From: Symbiodinium kawagutii
Taxonomy: Eukaryota; Sar; Dinophyceae; Suessiales; Symbiodiniaceae
Length of the DNA: 64,000 nucleotides
Direction: 5' to 3'
Assembly (NCBI GenBank): GCA_009767595.1
Contig: VSDK01009055.1
Span: 79,699 to 143,698 of the forward strand
A program made the position numbers and the translations under genes. Positions within the stretch are counted from its first letter, which is position 1, and every line of letters starts with the position of its first letter. The notes beneath the pieces are model-generated. The model saw nothing but the letters and a program-made list of their open reading frames with translations, had not been told where the DNA came from and did not search any database. Below are positions 11,801-24,600 of the stretch, in pieces.

Positions 11801-14800
11801 GTCACCTGTGCCGCACCAGTTTCTTGTTGCTCATGTGGTTCAGTGGTCAGTGGTTGCTCCTGAGTTGCAGGTCCTGGTCTACCTGGTGGCCCAGGGCCAG
11901 GGCCGATGAGCTCTGCTGTGAGCTCGGTGATGAGCTCCGCTGCGCCGTTGCCTCAGATCGTTGCGGAGTGTCCAAGGACAGGAAGGGGAGGCGAAGAGAG
12001 CGCAGAAGAGGAAGAACCGAAAGACAAGGAGCCGAAAGAGGAAGAGGAAAGAGAAAGAAGAGAAGGAAAGAAGAGAAGGAGACAAAGAAGGAGAAAAGGA
12101 AGTTTCACCTGAGTGACAAGACTGCTTGTGCAGCACTGTGCAGCTCCAGTTTCATCCAGTACAATGACAGATGACACAATGTGACAAACCAGCGTGGATG
12201 ACATACATTTGGATATTGTATTGAAGATTGATGAACGAACTCTTCAGGAACGATACTTGGCTGAGTGCACGAGGCAAAGACAGTGGGGGGCACTACCTTG
12301 TACCGTTGGTTCTTTAGGTTGGTGCTGCAACGATGTCATGATATTAGTAGACGCCTGCCACCATAGTTGCCACATATTGCCACCCGCTTCGGTTGTGCTT
12401 CTGACAGCGCACAAAAAACATTTGGTGTTTGCATGCAGGTAGCCCTACANNNNNNNNNNNNNNNNNNNNNNNNNNNNNNNNNNNNNNNNNNNNNNNNNNN
12501 NNNNNNNNNNNNNNNNNNNNNNNNNNNCACAACACAAAAAAAAGAAAAAACCCTGCCGCAGACGACCACGACAACCACTTACAGGACATGGCGGGAACGG
12601 TCAGTGGATAAAAAAGAGGACGTATACAATGAGAAGGGTAAACAAAAAGAACAATGCGACACACTCTGACCTCCCCCCCAAAAAAAACCTGAAGAAGCAA
12701 GTTTATTTTATGATATATCAAGCGGTGCCTCAGCCAGAGCCCAAAGCCAAATACATTCAGCTAAGGCACACTGCGCACCATGTCGAAAATTGAAGTGAAA
12801 CCGCAGACTATCTAGATGTGCCCGAAAAGGATGTGCCTGACCTAAGCAGGAGAAGCACCCTGCCAATGACGAAATGCACTAGTGAACTTTCGAAGACTGA
12901 CTTGTCCTTCAAACCCATGAAGTGAACTGGCATTTGCATTTGCTGCCCTTCTACAGCAGCGTTTTCGTTCGCCCCGCAGAGGGGATTCCGACATGTTTTT
13001 CTTTGCGGGAGCTGAGGATGTGGATGGGAAAGCCCCAAATTCCACGGCCAGATAGTCAGGTCATCGAAGCACTTCTTCATTTGAGTTTAACGATGCAGCA
13101 ACGTCATGCCTAGGAATCATTCTGAGAAGTTCTGACTGAGTGAAAAGAACTGATAGGAAGTGAGCAGGAACATGATCAATACGATCAATCAATCGAGTGG
13201 TAGGAAAAGGGTCAGTATGAATCAATCGAACCGAGTCATTTTGAGTCCTTGAGTTTTCTTTCGTTTGGCTTTCCAACCTCTTGGGTCGTTGATCCGATCG
13301 CCGCACGGCTGACAGCGAAGGCGCCGCCGTTGCACACGCCACCTGGTCCACATGTACCGGCCCCATCTCCAACGGCATCTCGAGGTTGGAAGCTGAACGC
13401 TTCGTCAAATCCTTTGAGACTCACAGAATCATAGAGAATAGAAGAGAGAGAATGTGGCGTTGAAGAGGGCAATCAGATGTGCAGTTGAGATCCGAGGCTC
13501 ATCGTGAGCTGAGCTGGGAGGTGAGTTTGTTAAGTGTCACCTTGATCAAACCTTAAGGTTCCCCAAAATTTCACAATGACACACTTGAAATCACAATCAG
13601 TTCGCAAGAAGGTTTGACCGGTGCTGGCGGCACAGCTTTCAAAACTGGGGGCGCATTGTTGTTTGTGCACCGCCTTAATTCGGTCAGTCGGCCACACTGA
13701 TTAAGTGTCGCCAACGCTAATTTAGAGTGGCCGAATGTATCGTGTGTGTGGCCTGCTCGAGAAAAGCCCAAGATTATCCGAGGTCCGAATTCAAAGCCTC
13801 TTCTGTACCCAATGCTGCCAGAATGATGTGAAACTCTCTCGTGCTGCAGCATTTGCCATTATGAAATGGTGGATTAAGAGAGTCTGCATCCACTACTGAA
13901 CAGCAAACCACCACCATGCAGGTAAGGTCCCTCTTGCTACCTAGTGCAAGATTGACTGATAGCTGGTGGTAAAGCTTGAGCACGTGGGGCAAAAAGTAAT
14001 CCCACCACAGGGCCGAGTAATCCGACTCGTCGCAATGGGCTCATGGTGGCCGGAAGTTCAGACTTGACGCTTTCAAATTATATACCTGTAGACATTGGAA
14101 ATGAAGCGCTCGCAGTTCCCAGGCCAGTAATATCAAGGTCTTCTTTCGAGTACGTCGGGAACTTGGAAAAACGAAAGAAAAACTTCATAAACGTAAAACT
14201 GAAACTCTTCTTCAAACAATTTCAAAACTAAAGCTATCAAATTTGAAAGGAAGAATTTGAAAACTGAAGCTAACAATTTGTAAATTCTTCCCACAAGATG
14301 TCTGGGGAAGGGCCAAGCGCGCGGCCTTCAAAAGCTTGAGCCTCAGAGCGAGTTGCCACTGTTCTGATCAGCCAGGACTAGTCATTCAACAGAGACATGG
14401 CTATGGGTCAATATTAACCAACCAATAATAGGGAAAACGATGGTTAAGGGTGGGGAAACCAGGGGTACGGGGTTTTGACCCACTGCCACATATGAAACTC
14501 TTTCTATGTAAATAGCAGTGTGTGTCTTTGACAGGAACATGCGCATGATCATATCTTTACATGATGTGATGTCGAGGGTGATGTCGGATCATGTCCATTC
14601 TAGCAGGCTACGAATACATTCTCTTCATCCTCCACTGAGTGGATTCGGAGTGGATTCTCTTTCCTATTTGCAGTGATTCTCGCGGAGGCGGTGGCCGTCA
14701 AGCAGGAGGAAGGGCCACTGGCCCAGTGTCCGGTCTCTCCTTCAAACAGCGGAGTACATCCCGCACTGGGACAGTTATCTCTTCTGAGATTTATCACTTG

Positions 14801-14930
14801 TCACCAGCTTGGTGGGGTTTGTGGCAAGGGCTGCTGCCTCTTGGTGAAATTCAATGTCCAGGTTCTTACTTTGAGTTCGGGTGCTTTTTTTTACATGTTG
14901 TGGAAGAATCAAGTGGCGGTCGGGGCAAAG
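8831..14930. other. No recognised gene; purine tract and assembly gap inside
   Basis: No recognised protein motif in about 6 kb. A strongly purine-rich tract lies at about 11,960-12,110 (GA-rich, reading RKKRRKEEKE-like in one frame). Ns fill 12,450-12,527. A GC-rich exon-like patch near 13,280-13,395 on the + strand could be an exon of an unrecognised gene, since it reads DPIAARLTAKAPPLHTPP and lies between AT-richer flanks, but the evidence is weak. The first coding exon of the kinesin gene should lie near the right end of this stretch and was not identified. Confidence 0.4.
12450..12527. other. Assembly gap (78 Ns)
   Basis: Run of N. Any frame crossing it is not real evidence of coding. 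Confidence 0.99.
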
Positions 14931-15664
14931 GCTGATCGAATTCGTCCACGAGAAGGCACCGGAAAATTTGATGTTCATGGCAAACCCATGTGAGGGGGTG
15001 GCACATTTGCAAGCTTTTAATTTTGGCCGAGGATGGAGAGGTGAACAATAGCAAGACCTACTACAAATTTCGTTTTGATGGCATTCTTCCCATGAAGATA
15101 TCCCAGGAGCCCAGATTTGATGTGCATTTGTGAGTTGTCAGGGTTGAACACCCAGGTTGAAACTTGTCGATGGATGTTGACCACGAATGTCTTGGTTGAA
15201 CACAGGTTTGATGGCTTGCAACATTGGCTCTTTCGTTTGTTGCAGGAGGAGGTGTTCAACCTCGTGGCCAAGCCAGTGATTGAAGACGCCACCACCTCAG
15301 TCTTCATCCAATCTGCCTCTGCCAAGATTTTGGGATTTTTATCATTTATCCAGAAATGCTATGGAATACTGAAAATCGATCACATTTGTTTTGAAGTTTT
15401 TATTTCTGTATACTATGCGAAAAATCAATATGCATTTTTCGCTTTTCTTTATTTTTAAGAGACGTTCTTTTTGGGTCATTCATTTTGATGCCCTGAGGTG
15501 ATGGATGGGATCAATGGCACCATTTTTGCATATGGTTGGGGGCCCGGTGCCTTTCAATCGCGGTGGTTGGATGCAACACGAATCTAAGTGGTAGAGTAGA
15601 CTCATTAACCGTCCAGTGATGCGAGGTCAGACCGGCAGTGGCAAAACCTTTACTATCACTGGAG
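14931..15664 (+). CDS. KIF6: KIF6-like exons: N-terminal strand to P-loop
   Basis: Approximate exons are as follows. 14,931-14,989 is tentative (DRIRPREGTGKFDVHGKP). 15,014-15,106 (LLILAEDGEVNNSK, YYKFRFDGILPMKISQ) ends with a GA donor. 15,246-15,287 (EEVFNLVAKPVIED) ends with a GC donor. 15,498-15,534 (VMDGINGTIFAYG) ends with GT. 15,626-15,664 (GQTGSGKTFTITGG) ends with GC. The Walker A motif GQTGSGKT is intact. The join between the first two exons is unresolved, because the space between them is too short for a normal intron and the phases disagree. The first exon call may therefore be wrong. Confidence 0.8.
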
Positions 15665-18600
15665 GCTGGCGGCAGCTAGCAGATGTTACCTGCCGCTGCA
15701 CAGGTCGAAAACGCCCGAAGGTCGTATGTCATATAGCTGTCTTAATACTTAATTGAAATCAGATAGGCAAGCAGAGCGTCAGCGAGTGCAAATGGGAAGA
15801 GCATGGATGAGCCAATCTGTTTGGACAACCGCCTAGAGGAATCATGCCAAGGGTAGAAGGGTTGCCTGTTAAAGGAAGAACGCATGACGATTCATAGAAT
15901 TGGATTGCATTTGAAAATTGAAGAACATCAATTGACAGTCATCTAAGTCATCTATGATAGTTTTTGTTTTTTCTTGAACTGATTGTCTTGAACTGATTGA
16001 ATGATGTTTGACACGGGCATTTTCACTGCGAAGTTTGTGATGTCAAGATCCAATGTTATGTGAGCTTCCACTTGCAGAGCAACAAGTAGGGATTCATTTG
16101 CATACATATGAGATCATATAAGTGCATGTACACCTGTGCATAGAACGCCTCCTGGCAACTTTGCACCCATAAAAACCTATGAAGTAAAGAAAAGTTGCTT
16201 TTCCACTCCTCTCCTTGCCATGGGTCGCGCGAAACGACATGGTGGCCCAGATGACACAGATCCACCGCCGCCCCCACCAGGCCCTCCGCCGGACCCCAAT
16301 TTAGCAATCTTTGGGAACCAACCCGGGTTGCTTGCCAACCCGCTGCTGGGTGCAAATCCGCTGATTTTGGCAACCTTAGCCAATCCAGCGCAACCTTCCG
16401 CTGCTATCCCGCAGGGTACAGCAGCAGCAGAACCAGAGGACAGTAACTTGATCGACCCAGATGTCCAGGAGCTTTGCGACTATTTTCACATAGAAGAGCG
16501 CCACGCTCGTCGGCTGAATGAAATCATGAAGAACAGGCAGGAGACTTTCGTAGCTGATATGGAAAGACTCTATGATGTCTTGGAGCGTGCCAACAGCCCA
16601 GCCGGCCTACTGGTCGTCAAGATGCGGGAGATGGAAGAGGGAACCTTTGTAGGTAAGGTGAAAGCTGACAAGGACTTAGCAGCAGTTTCCAAAAAGTATA
16701 AGTTGGACGAACAGGCAGAATCCAAGTTGGCAGACATCCTTGCCAGATATGATGATGCCCGGCGAAAGGAGTACCTCATAGAGATCGAAAGGCACCTGGA
16801 GGTGTCCAACCGACCCTCGGCCATGGCCATGTTACTTCTGAGGAAATTGGGTGAAGGTCAATCGCTGGGGAAACCTGGGCCAGCTGCTCCCGGGAGCTAC
16901 CTGGACAACGCCCAACGGGCTGCTCGAGGCGAACCCACCCGCAGTGGCCGTGCCCGAGAAGAGAGGACTGAGAGGACTGAGACCAAGGACACCGAGAGAC
17001 GCGGCGGCGATCGAAAGAGTCCCCGAAGGAGTCGGAGTCGTCGCCGCCGCTCCAAATCCCGGGACAAACGTTCTCGATCCAGGAGACGCTGACGACAGTC
17101 CCCGAAGGGACGGTGATGGGACCCAATGCGAGCTGGAAAAAGGGAGAAAAAGGGAGAAAACAATGCGAGGGTTTTAACAATTGAAATATTTATGAAAGCA
17201 AATGTTTTTATTTTTTTTTTTTGGGGGGTTTCTATGCAAGGAGATGAATTGACCCTTCTCTCTTTTGTGTAACCATCAGACGCACAAAGAAGTGGATGCG
17301 GCACAATGCCAAGCGGTATCCAACGGTCCAGGCGCGGAAAGATATGAAGACCGGGGTCTCATCCCGAGAGCCATCGCTTACATCTTCGAGGTGCGGAGAG
17401 TTTGGAGTGAAATCCGATGTTTGTGCTATCTCAAATGCTATCTGCTCCCAAGAGTTGGTCTTCCTTTTCGGTCTCCCTGGGGGGCACCTTACCAGCACAA
17501 GGAGTTCAAAAGACGAAAAGATGCAACGTACCGCTCGGCCCCCAGATGTTGCCAGCTTCCTTCAGAACCCTCATCAAGTCTCCAACTGGTCCGAAATCTT
17601 ATCATTGTGTGAAGGTATGTTCATCTCGTACCTCGAGATTTACAACAATGACGGTCCCAATCCCAGCCAATCGCAGCAGATGCAATCATGGCACAGCACA
17701 GCGCAAGGTACTTGACTTGTTTCAAGCCGCAGAGCTCCTCCTTTGACTCCTCCATGCTCTCTTTGAAGTTGCCTCGTTGGGCACCGAACCAATGACTTGG
17801 TCAGGTTACGACTTGCTCAGCCGAGAGGAAACCACCTCCAAGCTGGAGGACGCCATGTTGAAATCCGCATCCTCCTGCAGAGCTGAAATTTTCAGAGACT
17901 TTTAGAGAGACGACCGCCCTGGAACCTCCCTGTAAAGCAGCACGCTTTTGAGGTGGAGCGATGTTAAAGCCGAAGCAGCCTTGTTGGCTCAATGAGAAGC
18001 ACAGTTGCCAAAGTTCACTTCGGGCATGGGCAGCACACGTAACAGTCACTCAACAATCATTGATATCACTGTCTCACCAGAGCTGAGAAATGAACATGAC
18101 ATAGCAAAATCTTAGGCAATTTGCATATCTGACATTGAATTTTTGCTAGGGCAACCGCACAAGCCAATTTCCGGATGGGGTGTGGCGCCACCAAGGCGCC
18201 CCAAACTGCTTCTGATTCCGAATTTGAAACGTGGCTTGAGCCCGCGGGTTCATGCAACATGTCGGAGACAGTCCGGAACCTGCATCCTCAACCAGCCTGG
18301 TGCAGGTCTTACCCGCACTGGGCAATCCAGATCTACGTGGTTTGACTCAGGACGGTGTTAAGAAATTTGACACAACTCACAAGGCTCCTTGATCTCCTTG
18401 GTACACTTCCTTGAGCGCTGCCCATGATGCGGTCCTTTTTTAGAGCTACCGAAGCTTCTCCGCAATTTCCTCTCTGGTTCCTTCTCGTTCTTCATATGTG
18501 CTTCACTCTTTTCAATTATTTTCCCTTCCATTGGTTCGGCAGTTTTCTGCTTGTAACTGCCATGCTGTAGGTGGATTTTCTTGTTGCAGTGTGTCACCGC

Positions 18601-21600
18601 GAATTGTTGTTGAGGTAGGAGCATATGCCCCTTTGGTGGCAGTGGGGTGGTGATACCTCTCCATCAAACGCCGTGTCCTTGTTCCAAGCTCCACGGACAA
18701 GAGTCCCAGTACGCGTGCGATGACCCTGCATCAAATCAATTAAATCGATGGGGGGTCCAGCAGCGGGACAACGCCGGGCAACACATGCATTGCCTCACTG
18801 CGTAATGGCGGAAACAGCACCTGACCCACCATATCCCCCCAGTGACGGTTCAAGTTGACGTCCACCAGAAGTCGTTGATGAAAGTTTGAATCTTTGCCCT
18901 GAACCACATGTTGGGGTATTTTTAGTATCCAAAGTTCTTGAGCCCCTCATGCTTGGCAATCATTTGAGCATGTGCCTCAGGACCAAGTATCAGCTGCTGC
19001 TTGGCTGAGAACTGCCCAACTTGAATCATACCGGAATGCCCATTCATGGCTGTGGGTTTGGATTGGGAACGCTAAAATCCCCCAAAGCGATGTTCTGAGA
19101 TGGGAGTCAGGAGGGATTGGGGATGTCCACGTGCAGCCGTTTGAAAAACACTGCTAGACACTACTAGCGAGCACATGGGAAAAATGCCGTGCTTTGCAGT
19201 TGAGGTTCGTTGAGGTTCAGGTCTAATGGTGCAAAAAAAATCTATTGGCAGTGTAGGTTGTGTCATGAACGCCTCTTCTCTGGGTTTGATCAAGGGGTTG
19301 CTGTGGGGCGCAGAGCAAACAAGAGCCACAGAGTGCAAACTGCAGAGGTCTATGCTTCTCCGCAAACCCCGAGAAGACCCTTGGCAGTGAAAACCGATCC
19401 AGTTGCATCAGTAAATCTCGGTACGCACTGGTGAAGGACATAGAAGATCCGGACTCGCCACATGAGGTGTCAAAGACCAGATAGTGGCAACCAGAACAGA
19501 TGTTCTGGAAGAGACCGAGTGTGATTTCTCTGCTGCCGGGGAGAAGATTTTGCAAGAGATCCTGGAGTTTCTTGGAATGACATTGTTGGGACATGCGGGA
19601 CATGGTGGGAGTCATTTCGGGACAAGAGTCCGTGCTAAACAAGTCATGGCCCCCTCAGGAGGGCTTTCAAGCTGCCTGAATTTGCCTGATGTTTTCATAT
19701 GATTTTAGGAGCGAGAAGGCAAGCTACAAACCCTGCAGTGCAGTTTGGAGACATCCGACCTCAGGCTTGGCAGATCGGGAAAGGGAGGGGATAGTCAGAA
19801 CATAGTCTAGTCTCAAAGATGTTTTATCCACACGCACTGGCACACGCACACACACACACAGTACACGCATGCATGCACACAGCACTACACGTGCATACAG
19901 CGCATATAGACACATGCCAGGACAAACGGTTTGGTGTACAGTACTGAGGTTAGTTTCGGTGTGGAGTGCAAAATGTATGTCTTGGAGCAAGTCGACACAG
20001 ATGGAGCGTGTTTAGAACCTATGTTCTGATGAAATGGGAACGCAACTGTTTTTGGCATTGTGGGGGATAGAAGTGGTTGGGAGGCACTTCTGGGTACGTT
20101 GTTGGGGGAGGGCGTCGATGGGTGAGAAATGCCTGCAGGCTCCTATTACAGGGATTGGAGATGGGGCTTAACCTCCTAAGCTCCAACCTGATAGTGAGCC
20201 CTTAAGGAGCCACAGGTGACTGGTTTACCGTGCGTTCTTCGTTGCTGCGCGCTTGGAGGTGGATTTATGATGATTTATTGTGCTTGGGATGGTTGTGCAA
20301 CACTTTGTGCGACGGCCATACTTTTTTTTTGGGAACATGCCTTGACCTGAGTCCATGGGTCCTTTTTTTGTTTTTGGGACAAAAAGGCTTACAGGTGATT
20401 CGCACTCAACCGTATCGCTTTAAACTTGCAACCCTCTCGCTTTCGAGTTGCCAGCCATAAAGTCAAATGACACTTTCGTTATTCTGCCTAAGTTCACGTG
20501 CAACCTCCAAAATCACATGCAGGGCTGGTAGAGGCCGGCTTTCGTTCGCTCCCATCTCAGCCTTACGTATACGTGCGCACGTGCACATGTGCAGATATTG
20601 GTCCATGATGGTCCGATATGTTCCGTGTATGTGTAAAGAAGTTGAAAGTTGAATTCGTTATAATTATATATGATGTTTTTTTAGATATGTGTACTGTATA
20701 TATGTCGAAGTTATGCATGCTTCAGAGAATAAAAAACGCTTACAGAGTTTGTTGCAGAAACTGCCAGGAGGACAGCTCTTCATTGCCAACCAGGCTTCGG
20801 CGACTTCAAAAGATGTTTTGCTGGAGCACAACGTCGGTTTTATAGCGGCCTGGCGACAGAGAGATTCGAAAGGCACCCGGATGGAGAAATAAGAGTTACC
20901 TGGAAAAGTTGCATGGCCACTTGGCCACTGTTTGAAGACTTTTTCCGCCTGCTCAGGTCAATTGCCTCGACTACTTGGGTACACCTGCTGTGTTCCATGA
21001 TGTGGCTTGCTGGTACCAGCTGGGTAACTGGCTTGACTAAAAGACTAACAGGATTTTCCAGGAATTTGATGATTCTGAAGGCCATGAAACCAAGTGAGAG
21101 AGCGCAAACAAAGAGGATCAGGGCTCTCAGGATGAACCTGGGGGAAAAGCCGTTGGCCAATCTGTGGCATCACTGCCATTTTGTACCGCTTTGATTTGGT
21201 TCAATGAAATGGCTCACACTTGAGGATCCCGACGTGCGATATTTGTACTACCCAGTTGCTTACTGGCGGGAAGCAGCATCTGACAGATCTCCCAAGAGTG
21301 GCTCAGCAAGAGGAAAGCTCAGCAGGATTTGCACGATTCCGGAAAGGAAAAAGGGCCTGCCGAGGGTTTTCTGTTGGACCACAGCTCACTATCATTTTGG
21401 AAAGACATTTTTGACCATTGAAAGAGCCTCGATTGTGGCAACTCTTGACCTGCAGCTCAGGTATCGCACGGGTGCTGGCGCCGCTAGTGGGTTTTGCAGA
21501 GCAGCACCTTGAAGAGGGTGGCGGTGTAATGATTCACTGCCCCTTGGTCGCAGCTTTGATCTTTCCCCAACCGTAAAGGTTTGTTTGCCATGTGGTCTTC

Positions 21601-24600
21601 ATCCAATATTAGCTCCAGTGCGATCCGGTGCCGCTTCAGGTCAGGTTCCGGAGAAGGTTCTGGAGGGTTCCGGGGCAGCATCCAGGTGAGGTTCGGATAC
21701 AGCGTCTACGCCAGGTTGAGGCAGATTCCAGTGCAGACTCCAGGTCGGGTTCCGGTGCAGCATCCATGTTTGTTTTGACAGGGTTCCCTGAGTTCCCTGT
21801 ACAGCATTCGGGTTGGGTCGTGCAAGGTTCGGGTGCAGCACAGCCACCATTTCAGAGCACTTTGTTGTCACGAATCATGTTGAGCGATGTCGTAGTACAG
21901 GTAAGGGAGTCGTCCAAAAGGTCCTGTAAGGAGTTAAGCTTTCGATGACCTTTCATGTCATGAACCTAGGGTTCGCGAAAGTTTTTCCGAACTCGCGAAA
22001 GAACATGTTTTTGGCGAAAGTTGTTGCGGAAGTGAATTGTGTAGTGTACCCGTACTACAAGTCATAAGACTAAATATCGTTTAGTGCCATTTTAAACTTT
22101 TGCCAGGTTCTCTCATGGGAAGATAAATCTAAGGCAATGCAAGCCCTGATGGATTCCCAACGTTTCGAAAGTTTGCCGAAAGTTTCGCGAAGGCTGGGGC
22201 GAAAGCAAGTGCCCTCCTGTCAAGCGAAAACTGTTCGAGGAGATCCTGAGATGGACAGATGAGATGTGTGAAGAGAAGGTGGGCAAAGACATGAGCATGG
22301 CTAAGTTGTAGTCTGATTGCCACGCTAATGTGGGTGTGGGTTTTTTTAAGGGGTACCCAGTTTAGTATTGAGAGGAACGTTCGACTTGTCCGAACCATAC
22401 CCCCGAACCATACCTGCGAACCATACCCGAACCATACCTCCGAACCATACCCCTATAGATAGGGTAAAGTGATGACAGCGTTGGGGCTTCACAGTGTCTT
22501 TTTAACAACTTGTAATTCGGATTGATTCGCTGGCTTCGCAGTTCTTTGTTCTGAGATGGCCTTGTTCTTGTGGGAAGAGCCTAGGCCACAGTTGAGGAAG
22601 CAATGTGGGGTAGTATAGAAACCACAGCATTCATTTTGAATAAGGCCTATGCGCCCAAGAGTCCGGATTGAAGTTTGATTCGGTACACAGTTGCATTTGA
22701 TTGAATACGCGTTCCATATGCTTGCAGCTGCTAGCTGCTAGCTGCTAGCTGCTGGCTGCTGCCTGCTGCCTGCTGGCTGCTGGCTGCTGNNNNNNNNNNN
22801 NNNNNNNNNNNNNNNNNNNNNNNNNNNNNNNNNNNNNNNNNNNNNNNNNNNNNNNNNNNNNNNNNNNNNNNNNNNNNNNNNNNNNNNNNNNNNNNNNNNN
22901 NNNNNNNNNNNNNNNNNNNNNNNNNNNNNNNNNNNNNNNNNNNNNNNNNNNNNNNNNNNNNNNNNNNNNNNNNNNNNNNNNNNNNNNNNNNNNNNNNNNN
23001 NNNNNNNNNNNNNNNNNNNNNNNNNNNNNNNNNNNNNNNNNNNNNNNNNNNNNNNNNNNNNNNNNNNNNNNNNNNNNNNNNNNNNNNNNNNNNNNNNNNN
23101 NNNNNNNNNNNNNNNNNNNNNNNNNNNNNNNNNNNNNNNNNNNNNNNNNNNNNNNNNNNNNNNNNNNNNNNNNNNNNNNNNNNNNNNNNNNNNNNNNNNN
23201 NNNNNNNNNNNNNNNNNNNNNNNNNNNNNNNNNNNNNNNNNNNNNNNNNNNNNNNNNNNNNNNNNNNNNNNNNNNNNNNNNNNNNNNNNNNNNNNNNNNN
23301 NNNNNNNNNNNNNNNNNNNNNNNNNNNNNNNNNNNNNNNNNNNNNNNNNNNNNNNNNNNNNNNNNNNNNNNNNNNNNNNNNNNNNNNNNNNNNNNNNNNN
23401 NNNNNNNNNNNNNNNNNNNNNNNNNNNNNNNNNNNNNNNNNNNNNNNNNNNNNNNNNNNNNNNNNNNNNNNNNNNNNNNNNNNNNNNNNNNNNNNNNNNN
23501 NNNNNNNNNNNNNNNNNNNNNNNNNNNNNNNNNNNNNNNNNNNNNNNNNNNNNNNNNNNNNNNNNNNNNNNNNNNNNNNNNNNNNNNNNNNNNNNNNNNN
23601 NNNNNNNNNNNNNNNNNNNNNNNNNNNNNNNNNNNNNNNNNNNNNNNNNNNNNNNNNNNNNNNNNNNNNNNNNNNNNNNNNNNNNNNNNNNNNNNNNNNN
23701 NNNNNNNNNNNNNNNNNNNNNNNNNNNNNNGCTTGCTGCTGCTTGCTGCTGCTTGCTGCTGCTTGCTGCTGCTTGCTGCTGCTTCTTGCTGCTTTCTGCT
23801 GCTTTCTGCTGCTTTCTTGCTGCCGCTGCCGCCGCTGCCTCATTGTGACACTTTTGGTTTCAGGTAGGGAAAAAAATCTGTCCCGAACCATACCCCGAAC
23901 CATACCCGAATCATACCCGAACCATACCTCCAACCTGTAATTTGTGAGCGCCCATTCAGAGCTGCGAAGAAATAAAGGACAATTAAAAGTAATCCATCAG
24001 TCATCGTTGGATAGTAAATTAAAAACAATGAATGTTCAATCGTGGACGAAGACGAAGGAACCATCAATAATGGATGAATAGGACTAGGAATGAACCAGCA
24101 ATTATGGATGATTTTTAAGAAACCATCAATCATGGTGCTGTCTATCATGTCCATTCAGAACGTCTAATTTCCTACAATCTTGCTTTGCTGTGCTTTGTGT
24201 TGTAGAAAGATTACAAGCAACATGTTGGGGAAGCCTCAGCCCTGCGTGCAGATGGCGGAGAATGACCTTCAACAGAAGAGTTCACCCTTGGTAACATGGA
24301 AACTCATGCCTGACAAACTGGGTTGATCCTTCTTTCTCCATCCCCACAAGGGCTATCCCATAATTCATTTGTTGCGTGGGCCATTGGTTTCCCACATTCC
24401 GAACCATACCCCCGAACCATACCCGAACCATACTCCCGAACCATACCCCCGAACCATACCCCCTAGACAAACATTCCGGGAAGGGCTCCTTATTTTCTGA
24501 CGCACCCATGTATTGTGACCGACCCATGGCTGACATCCCCTTTTCTACCATGCATAGAAAGACAAGATGTAACCCTGCGAAAGTCAAACATGGGGTTCCC

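Noticed and set aside
11879-12174. Lys/Arg/Glu-rich open frame
   Set aside because: It is a purine-rich tract. Both the + frame (RKKRRKEEKE) and the - frame (SFSSFSFLFL) are compositional, with no borders or homology.
15900-16220. Relic of the dinoflagellate spliced leader upstream of the nested gene
   Set aside because: I looked for a CCATTTTGGCTCAAG-like string near the retrogene-like frame and did not see one, so retroposition from a leader-bearing mRNA is not directly supported.
16177-16383. Minus-strand frame opposite the RS-tailed gene
   Set aside because: Shadow of the proline-rich coding strand, with no family motif. The + strand frame has duplicated domains and an RS tail.
18358-18700. 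Possible minus-strand basic protein
   Set aside because: No start context, no motif and no exon-like borders. The strand is opposite to all recognised genes.
22731-23933. 400-codon open frame on the minus strand
   Set aside because: It crosses 941 Ns and CTG-type repeats. The open length comes from Ns being read as X and from a repeat without stops.
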